From contig CAWKHX010000015.1 of assembly GCA_963849605.1 (NCBI GenBank), positions 1 through 64,000 of the forward strand: a DNA stretch of 64,000 nt. The letters are read 5' to 3'. This document shows positions 59,290 through 64,000 of the stretch, in pieces; the stretch's first letter is position 1; every line of letters starts with the position of its first letter. The stretch is from DASPHG01 sp963849605. Its GTDB lineage: Bacteria; Actinomycetota; Thermoleophilia; Solirubrobacterales; Thermoleophilaceae. The notes under the pieces were generated by a model that saw only the letters and a list, made by a program, of their open reading frames with translations, was not told the DNA's origin and made no database searches. The position numbers were made by a program, and so were the translations under genes.

Positions 59290-60091
59290 CCTGCCGCGTC
59301 CGCGCGCGATCGCCGCGCTGACGCGCCGCGACGTTCAGGTCTACGTCTCGTACCGATTCATGATGACGCTGGACCTCTGGATCGGGGTCCTCGACGTCAT
59401 CGTCTACTACTTCATCTCGGAGACGTTCGAGGGAGCGACGACCGCGCCGCTCGGGGACGCGCCGTCGTATTTCGCGTTCGCTCTTGTCGGCATCGCCGTG
59501 ACCGTCGTGATCCAGGCCACGTCGCTCGGCATCGGGAACAAGGTCAGGGAGGAGCAGCTGACCGGGACGCTGGAGGCGCTCGTGGCACAGCCGCTCACGT
59601 CGACGGAGATGGCCGTCGGGCTGTGCGGGCTGCCGTTCGCGATCTCGACCGTGAGGGTTGCCGTCTACATCGTGATCGGCGCGCTCGCGTTCGGGCTCGA
59701 CCTGTCCAACACCGACTGGGTCGGGTTCGTCGCGATGCTCCTTGCGATCGCGATCGCCATGTCCGCGATCGGGATTGCAACGGCCGCCGTGGTGCTCGTC
59801 ATCCAACGCGGAAACACGATCGCCGGGCTCGTGATCTTCGCGATGAGCGTCATCAGCGGCGCGTTCTTCCCGGTCTCTGTGCTGCCCGACTGGCTCGAGG
59901 CGATCGGGGAGGTCATGCCCACCCGGTTCGCGTTCGACGGCTTCCGCTCGGCGCTGTTCGAGGGGAGCGGCTGGGAGGACGACTTCTTGATGCTCACGGC
60001 CTTCAGCGCCGTCTCGTTACCGCTCGCGGCCTGGCTTTTCGACCGGGGGCTGCTCACGGCCAGGCGCTGGGGAAGGCTTGCCCAGTATTGA
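59270..60091 (+). CDS. ABC-2 type transporter permease
   Basis: 273 residues from the ATG at 59270, with six membrane helices and the ABC-2 pattern: ALTRRDVQVYVSYRFMMTLD before the first helix, LGIGNKVREEQLTGTLEALV with the cytoplasmic coupling region, then GLVIFAMSVISGAFFPVSVL and MPTRFAFDGFRSALFEGSGW. Partner of the preceding ATPase. 95 bases separate it from the PqqD-like gene, and that gap contains the cluster promoter. Confidence 0.88.
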   Translation: MSIFALSLPRPRAIAALTRRDVQVYVSYRFMMTLDLWIGVLDVIVYYFISETFEGATTAPLGDAPSYFAFALVGIAVTVVIQATSLGIGNKVREEQLTGTLEALVAQPLTSTEMAVGLCGLPFAISTVRVAVYIVIGALAFGLDLSNTDWVGFVAMLLAIAIAMSAIGIATAAVVLVIQRGNTIAGLVIFAMSVISGAFFPVSVLPDWLEAIGEVMPTRFAFDGFRSALFEGSGWEDDFLMLTAFSAVSLPLAAWLFDRGLLTARRWGRLAQY

Positions 60092-60119
60092 CAAGTCTTA
60101 CCCATTAGCCGCGCATCTC

Positions 60120-60148
60120 TCGACATGGGGCAAGGGCGCGCGTATATT
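60120..60148 (+). promoter_or_regulatory. Promoter of the lasso-type operon
   Basis: A -35 box TCGACA (60120-60125, five of six to TTGACA) and a -10 box TATATT (60143-60148, five of six to TATAAT) are separated by 17 bases, the ideal spacing. Transcription would start near 60155, 32 bases before the PqqD-like ATG. This is the clearest sigma-70-type promoter in the window and is a local AT-rich spot in GC-rich DNA. Confidence 0.65.
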
Positions 60149-60186
60149 CGGGTCAGGACTCCGCCACGAAAGGCTAAAGGGGTGCC

Positions 60187-60444
60187 ATGACAAGGCCCAG
60201 CCCAGACGTCATTGGCCGACGTCTAGACGATCGGTTCGTCGTAGTGAATCTGCGGACGAACCGGATATATGAGCTCAACCGCACTGCTGCGGCGCTGTGG
60301 GAGCTGCTCGAGGCCGACACCGACCGCTCCCAGCTCGAGCCCGCGATGCTCGAGCGGTTCGACGCCGATCCCGGCGAGGTGAGGCGGGAGATCGACGATA
60401 CGCTCCGGACCCTGGCCGACGCCGGGTTGGTGACCGCGGCGTGA
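60187..60444 (+). CDS. PqqD-like RiPP recognition element protein (B1)
   Basis: 85 residues, a stand-alone PqqD-family winged-helix protein of the kind that binds RiPP leader peptides and delivers them to the processing enzymes. RRLDDRFVVVNLRTNRIYEL gives the beta-strands that pair with the leader, then NRTAAALWELLEADTDRSQL and EVRREIDDTLRTLADAGLV give the helices. In lasso clusters this is the B1 protein, a split half of the B peptidase. Its stop overlaps the next start by four bases (GTGA). Confidence 0.88.
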   Translation: MTRPSPDVIGRRLDDRFVVVNLRTNRIYELNRTAAALWELLEADTDRSQLEPAMLERFDADPGEVRREIDDTLRTLADAGLVTAA

Positions 60445-62273
60445 GGGCGATCGAGGCAAGCGCACGGGCGACCGACCGGGACGCGCTCGGCACGTGGGTC
60501 GGGCGTCTCCGTCCCGACGCGCTCGAGGTCGCTCAGCAGGGCAGCGTGCGGAGCGCGACGACCGCCAGGCTCACCGTGCTCTTCGACGGCGTGCTCTACA
60601 ACCGGGCGGACCTCCGCGGCGCGCTTCCGGAAGCGCGCGACGATGACGACGACGCCCGCCTCGTCCTCAGGGCATACGAGCGATGGGGCCGGGACGCCCT
60701 GAACCGGATCAAGGGCATCTACGCCATCGCGATTCGAGATGGCGACGAGCGCTCCGCTCTGCTCGCGCGCGACCCGCTCGGCACCTATCCCCTCTTCTAC
60801 GCCGAGCGCGGCGACGAGTTCCTGCTCTCGACATCGATCGAGGCGCTCCTGGGCTGCGAAGGCGTGTCGGCGGCGCTGAACCGCGCCGCGCTCGCCGATC
60901 ACATCTGCCACAGATGGCCGGACCGGGAGGAGACCTACTTCGAGTCGGTCCGGCGCGTGCCGGCCTGTCATGCGCTCCTCCTCGAGCGCGGCACGCGCCG
61001 CCTAATCCGCTACTGGGATCCCGCGCCGCCCGGCGAGGAGATGAACTGGGTGGCCGAGGACGAGCTCGGCCGCTTCCGCGACCTCTTCGACCAGGCCGTC
61101 AACCGGTGCGTGGGCACCGGCGGCTCCGGGATCTTCCTCAGCGGCGGCCTCGACTCCGTGAGCGTCGCCGGTGTGGCGCTCGACAACTGCCGCGCGCGCG
61201 GACTCCCCGAGCCGCTGGCGCTGTCCGTCGTGTTCCCGGACCCGGAGTGCAACGAGGAGCTGGCGCAGAGGGCGGTCGCGCGCGGTCTGGGGCTCGAGCA
61301 GATCGTGCTGCACCTGGACGACGCCGTGGCGCCGCACGGCCTCCTGCAGGCCACCGCCGCGCTCCAGCCGGATCGGCCGGCGCCGATGCTCAACTACTAC
61401 GCGCCGCCGTACCTTCAGCTCGCCAAGGAGGCGAAGGCGAGAGGGTGCGACGTGATCCTCACGGGTACCGGCGGCGACGAATGGCTGTGCGTGACGCCCC
61501 TGCTCGCCGCGGACCTCATCCGCGCCGGCGACTTCCGCGGGCTGGTGAAGCACGTGAAGAGCATGCAGCGCTCGTTCAACCTGCCCGCGAGGACGGTATG
61601 GGGCCGCGCCCTGTGGGAGCACGGGACACGCCACCTGCTGGCCTCGGCGGTCGGGTACTCGCTCAGGCGCGTCGCGCCCGCGCTGCACCGCTCCTACCGC
61701 CGCCGCGTCGTGAACAAGGGGATCCCGCATTGGGTCGCCCCGGACCCCGCCCTGAAGAGCGACATGGAGACGCGCAACATGGAGGCCTGGCCTGACCGTC
61801 CGACCGACGGCTGGTATCGCCACGACATCCGGATCGGCCTGGACCACCCGGTCGCGTCGATGGAGTTGGAGGAGTTCTTCGAGAACGCGCGCCTGACGGG
61901 CGTGCGCACCGCCTCCCCGTTCCTGGACGCCGACCTCGTCGACTTCCTCTACCGCGTCCCGCCCGACCTCCTCGATCGCGGGGGGCGCTCGAAAGGGCTG
62001 GTCAGGGACGAGCTGGCGCGCCGCTTCCCCGACCTCGGGTTCGAGCGGCACAAGAAGATCACGGCGATCTCGTACGGCCGCAACCTCGTGATGGAGGAGG
62101 GCGCGCGCGCGATGCGCGCATCGGGCGGAGTTTCCGCCCTCGCCGAGCTTGACGTGATCGACCAGAAGGCGTTCGAGCGCGAGATGGGCGCAATTCTTTC
62201 CGGGCGCGAGGAGGACACGTTCCACATCTGGGACGTGCTCAACCTCGAAGCCTGGGTCAAATCTCGAATTTGA
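60441..62273 (+). CDS. Asparagine-synthetase-like lasso cyclase (C protein)
   Basis: 610 residues from GTG at 60441. The N-terminal ~200 residues resemble a class II glutaminase domain (VLFDGVLYNRADLRG, RIKGIYAIAIRDGDE, LARDPLGTYPLFY), but residue 2 is Arg rather than the catalytic Cys, so it should not hydrolyse glutamine. The synthetase domain has the ATP-pyrophosphatase loop FLSGGLDSVSVAG at ~232-244 and later VILTGTGGDEWL and TASPFLDADLVDFLYRVPP. In lasso clusters such proteins adenylate the side-chain carboxylate of an Asp or Glu and close the macrolactam. Precursor gene follows 21 bases downstream. Confidence 0.9.
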   Translation: MRAIEASARATDRDALGTWVGRLRPDALEVAQQGSVRSATTARLTVLFDGVLYNRADLRGALPEARDDDDDARLVLRAYERWGRDALNRIKGIYAIAIRDGDERSALLARDPLGTYPLFYAERGDEFLLSTSIEALLGCEGVSAALNRAALADHICHRWPDREETYFESVRRVPACHALLLERGTRRLIRYWDPAPPGEEMNWVAEDELGRFRDLFDQAVNRCVGTGGSGIFLSGGLDSVSVAGVALDNCRARGLPEPLALSVVFPDPECNEELAQRAVARGLGLEQIVLHLDDAVAPHGLLQATAALQPDRPAPMLNYYAPPYLQLAKEAKARGCDVILTGTGGDEWLCVTPLLAADLIRAGDFRGLVKHVKSMQRSFNLPARTVWGRALWEHGTRHLLASAVGYSLRRVAPALHRSYRRRVVNKGIPHWVAPDPALKSDMETRNMEAWPDRPTDGWYRHDIRIGLDHPVASMELEEFFENARLTGVRTASPFLDADLVDFLYRVPPDLLDRGGRSKGLVRDELARRFPDLGFERHKKITAISYGRNLVMEEGARAMRASGGVSALAELDVIDQKAFEREMGAILSGREEDTFHIWDVLNLEAWVKSRI

Positions 62274-62294
62274 AGCGGAGGAGGTGAATACACG

Positions 62295-62450
62295 GTGGAA
62301 ACCCCCAAGAAGGAGACGCAGAAGGACTACGAGCCGATGAAGGTGGCCGAGGTGGGCCATGTCGGCGAGGTCCTGGAAGGTGGTGGCGGCAAGCTCAGCG
62401 TCGTCGCGGCCGACTCAGGCGACGCACGCAAGCCGAAGGGGCAGGGCTGA
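62295..62450 (+). CDS. Lasso-type RiPP precursor peptide, divergent
   Basis: 51 residues from GTG at 62295 behind an outstanding ribosome site, GGAGGAGGTGA. The leader has DYEPMKVAEVGHVGEVL, matching the lasso leader frame Y-x-x-P-x-L-x3-G with Y12 and G21 aligned, but Pro is one position early (P14) and Val replaces Leu. Then comes GGGGKLSVVAADSGDARK (residues 29-46) and a basic end. The usual Thr two residues before the core is missing. If cleavage is after Gly31, Gly32 to Asp40 would make a nine-residue ring with an 11-residue tail; if after Glu28, no acidic residue falls at positions 7-9. Position between cyclase and kinase/peptidase genes supports the call. Confidence 0.75.
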   Translation: METPKKETQKDYEPMKVAEVGHVGEVLEGGGGKLSVVAADSGDARKPKGQG

Positions 62451-62532
62451 TCACCGCCATGAGATCGCTCGGCCCGGTGCGATGGACGGCACCACCGTCC
62501 ATCCGCCGGGCTCGAGCGGGATCATGTAGCTA

Positions 62533-63336
62533 GTGGATCTGACGATCGCCGGGAAAACCTTGGCGGCGCCCTCGCCGCCTGACATATCCGATGCCTCGGC
62601 GACCGTCTGGCGCGACGACAAGGGCGGGGTGGTCGCCCTCGGACACACGGTCGACGACGAGCACTGGGTGCACGTGCCGGGCCGCGGGGCGTTCAGCTTC
62701 CCGCCGCGGGCCGGTGGCGTCACCGCCGTGCCGGAGCCGGGCACGGACCGCGAGCTCGTCGAGGACACGTTCCGCCGAATGATCCTGCCGCTCGCGCTGC
62801 AGGCGCAGGGGCACGAGGTCCTTCACGCAAGCGCCGTCCGCACGCCCGCAGGGGTCATCGCGCTCTGCGCCGTGGCCGGCACGGGCAAGTCGACCCTCGC
62901 GTGCGCGTTGGGCAACCGCGGACACCGCCTCTGGGCCGACGACGCTGTCTGCCTGGAGCTGAGCCGCGACGCGGTGCACGTGCGCCCGCTCCCGTTCACG
63001 CTGCGGCTGCGCCCGGCGTCCGCCGCCTTCTTCGGCGGCGCGCCGCGCCAGGGCGCGGTCCGCGCGCCCGGGGAGACGGCTCCGCTGACGCGCATCTTCG
63101 TGCTCGAGCGCGCGGAGAGCGGCGGACCGGAGATCGAGCGCCTGACGGCTACCGCGGCGTTCCGCGACGTGCTCACGCACGGCTACTGCTTCAGCATGCA
63201 GGACCGCGTGCGCAACGCCGCGATGGTGCGGAACTACCTCGAGCTCGTCGATCGCGTCCCGGTGCACCGGGTCAGGTTCTCGGACGGCTTCGACCGGCTG
63301 GACGCGACGCTCGACGTGATCGAAGCGGCGGAGTGA
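62533..63336 (+). CDS. HPr-kinase-like enzyme of the RiPP cluster
   Basis: 267 residues from GTG at 62533. The C-terminal half matches the HPr kinase/phosphorylase fold found in lasso clusters: HASAVRTPAGVIALCAVAGT leading to the P-loop AGTGKST near 115, GHRLWADDAVCLEL with the Asp pair, then LTRIFVLERAESGG. The N-terminal half (WRDDKGGVVALGHTVDDEHW) is a beta-rich domain. Relatives in paeninodin-type clusters phosphorylate a C-terminal Ser of the precursor; this precursor ends in Gln-Gly, so the target differs or is an internal Ser. Overlaps the B2 gene by four bases. Confidence 0.78.
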   Translation: MDLTIAGKTLAAPSPPDISDASATVWRDDKGGVVALGHTVDDEHWVHVPGRGAFSFPPRAGGVTAVPEPGTDRELVEDTFRRMILPLALQAQGHEVLHASAVRTPAGVIALCAVAGTGKSTLACALGNRGHRLWADDAVCLELSRDAVHVRPLPFTLRLRPASAAFFGGAPRQGAVRAPGETAPLTRIFVLERAESGGPEIERLTATAAFRDVLTHGYCFSMQDRVRNAAMVRNYLELVDRVPVHRVRFSDGFDRLDATLDVIEAAE

Positions 63337-63872
63337 AGCTGCCGCTCCACAGGCGAATCGCGGGCCGGGCGCGTGTCATCCGCGGCTGCATCCGGTCGCC
63401 CGGCGACGTGTGGCTCGCGGCCCGCATGGCCGCCTGGCGGCTCGCGGTGCCGCTGCTCAAGTGGCGCCTGCCGCTCCCCCGCCTCGCCCGGCTGATGTGG
63501 ACGGGCAGCAGGCGCGCCGAGCGCGACGGCGGCCGCGAGCAGCGGATCGTCACGCTCTCGGAGGCGCTCTGTGGCCCGCACGGCGGGCGCGTGCTCGACA
63601 ACTGCCTCGAACGCAGCCTCGTCTCCTACCGGTTCCTGTCCCAGGCGGGGGCCGACCCAGAGCTCGCGTTCGGCGTCGCGCGAGACCGGGACGACCCGGT
63701 GCGCGGACATGCCTGGGTCAGGCTCGACGGCGAGCCCGTGCACGACTCGGCCGTGGCGCTCGAGCGGTTCGAGGAGCTGGGAGCGTTCGGGCAGGGCGGC
63801 GTGCTCAGCTCGAGCCGCGGGCCCTCCGGCGCGCCCGCAGCCACCCCGCCACTGCCGGGCCGGTCGCCTTGA
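63333..63872 (+). CDS. Lasso B2-type leader peptidase (transglutaminase-like)
   Basis: 179 residues from GTG at 63333. The transglutaminase-like cysteine protease triad is visible: Cys91 in LDNCLERSLVSYRFL, His126 in VRGHAWVRLDG and Asp137 in PVHDSAVAL, as in lasso B2 proteins, which remove the leader after the B1 protein presents it. The N-terminal 75 residues are basic and helical (RIAGRARVIRGCIRSP, WRLAVPLLKWRLPLPRLARL). The C-terminal 30 residues are low-complexity and overlap the convergent gene by 68 bases. Confidence 0.85.
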   Translation: MKLPLHRRIAGRARVIRGCIRSPGDVWLAARMAAWRLAVPLLKWRLPLPRLARLMWTGSRRAERDGGREQRIVTLSEALCGPHGGRVLDNCLERSLVSYRFLSQAGADPELAFGVARDRDDPVRGHAWVRLDGEPVHDSAVALERFEELGAFGQGGVLSSSRGPSGAPAATPPLPGRSP

Positions 63873-64000
63873 CGAGCCACGCGAGCCTGCGGGGATAGGA
63901 CAGCGCGAGCCCGAGCCGTCCCCGCCGGGCGACCGGGTACCACGCGCGCATGAAATCGGGCTCGGGGAAGACGCGGCGCAGTGCGATCTGCAGCTTCGGC
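63805..64000 (-). CDS. Probable nucleotidyltransferase-family protein, 3' end only
   Basis: The window ends inside this gene; only the last 64 residues are present (stop TGA at 63807-63805). The sequence LQIALRRVFPEPDFMRAWYP and the basic helical end (LGLALSYPRRLAWLVKATG) resemble the C-terminus of the NTP_transf_5-type nucleotidyltransferases that often accompany B1/B2/cyclase genes in RiPP clusters. The assignment rests on that short match and on context. It faces the B2 gene and overlaps its end. Confidence 0.45.
   Translation of the reverse strand, partial: PKLQIALRRVFPEPDFMRAWYPVARRGRLGLALSYPRRLAWLVKATGPAVAGWLRARRRARGSS

Overview
The window reads as chromosome of a high-GC actinobacterium, most likely class Thermoleophilia (Solirubrobacterales/Gaiellales-like). 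The support is the gene content: a four-cysteine L33, SecE and L10 with acidic extensions, a SARP/BTAD regulator coupled to a PknB-type kinase, a DUF385 deazaflavin-type enzyme, an exported protein with DHRSPD repeats, and a B12-dependent ribonucleotide reductase. The class assignment is inference; no rRNA gene is present.

Layout. 1-11.4 kb (minus): the transcription/ribosome superoperon rpmG-secE-nusG-rplK-rplA-rplJ-rplL-rpoB-rpoC. 11.5-18.8 kb: an exported DHRSPD-repeat protein, then a coupled pair (BTAD regulator and a receptor kinase that carries a beta-propeller and an amino-acid-type substrate-binding domain outside the membrane), a PhoD-like phosphatase and a small acidic protein. 18.8-24.5 kb (minus): a tight six-gene operon of lipid/envelope enzymes (SnoaL-like, DUF385, L,D-transpeptidase lipoprotein, patatin, acyltransferase, SRPBCC-acyl-CoA synthetase fusion). 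24.5-29.9 kb: a decaying integrated element bounded by 47-bp direct repeats of the 3' half of tRNA-Thr(GGT), with a Rep gene, a wrecked HEPN-type gene, xis-like and integrase remnants. 29.8-40.6 kb: three tRNA genes, the primary sigma factor, pgsA, membrane proteins, a secreted glycoside hydrolase, two cyclic-di-GMP proteins, a beta-lactamase-fold hydrolase, an acyltransferase and an SGNH hydrolase. 40.7-47.7 kb: a DUF6529/cytochrome c pair, cupin, holB-tmk, a sugar epimerase and an O-antigen-ligase-like protein. 47.8-58.6 kb: nrdJ, a DsbA-like protein, secreted beta-helix and beta-propeller proteins, TauE/SafE, murB and membrane proteins.

58.65-64 kb holds the most unusual system: an ABC transporter pair followed, behind a recognisable promoter, by a lasso-peptide-type cluster: PqqD-like RRE protein, asparagine-synthetase-like cyclase, a 51-residue precursor with a divergent leader and glycine-rich core, an HPr-kinase-like enzyme, a B2-type leader peptidase, and the convergent 3' end of a probable nucleotidyltransferase. 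The precursor lacks the usual Thr at core position -2, and its first acidic residue falls at ring distance only if cleavage occurs inside a run of four glycines.

Caution: seven or eight single-base indels interrupt otherwise well conserved genes outside the element (rpoC twice, pgsA, an acyltransferase, cytochrome c, beta-helix protein, beta-propeller protein). In essential genes these are more likely sequence errors than biology. Frameshifts are much denser inside the integrated element, where true decay is plausible.
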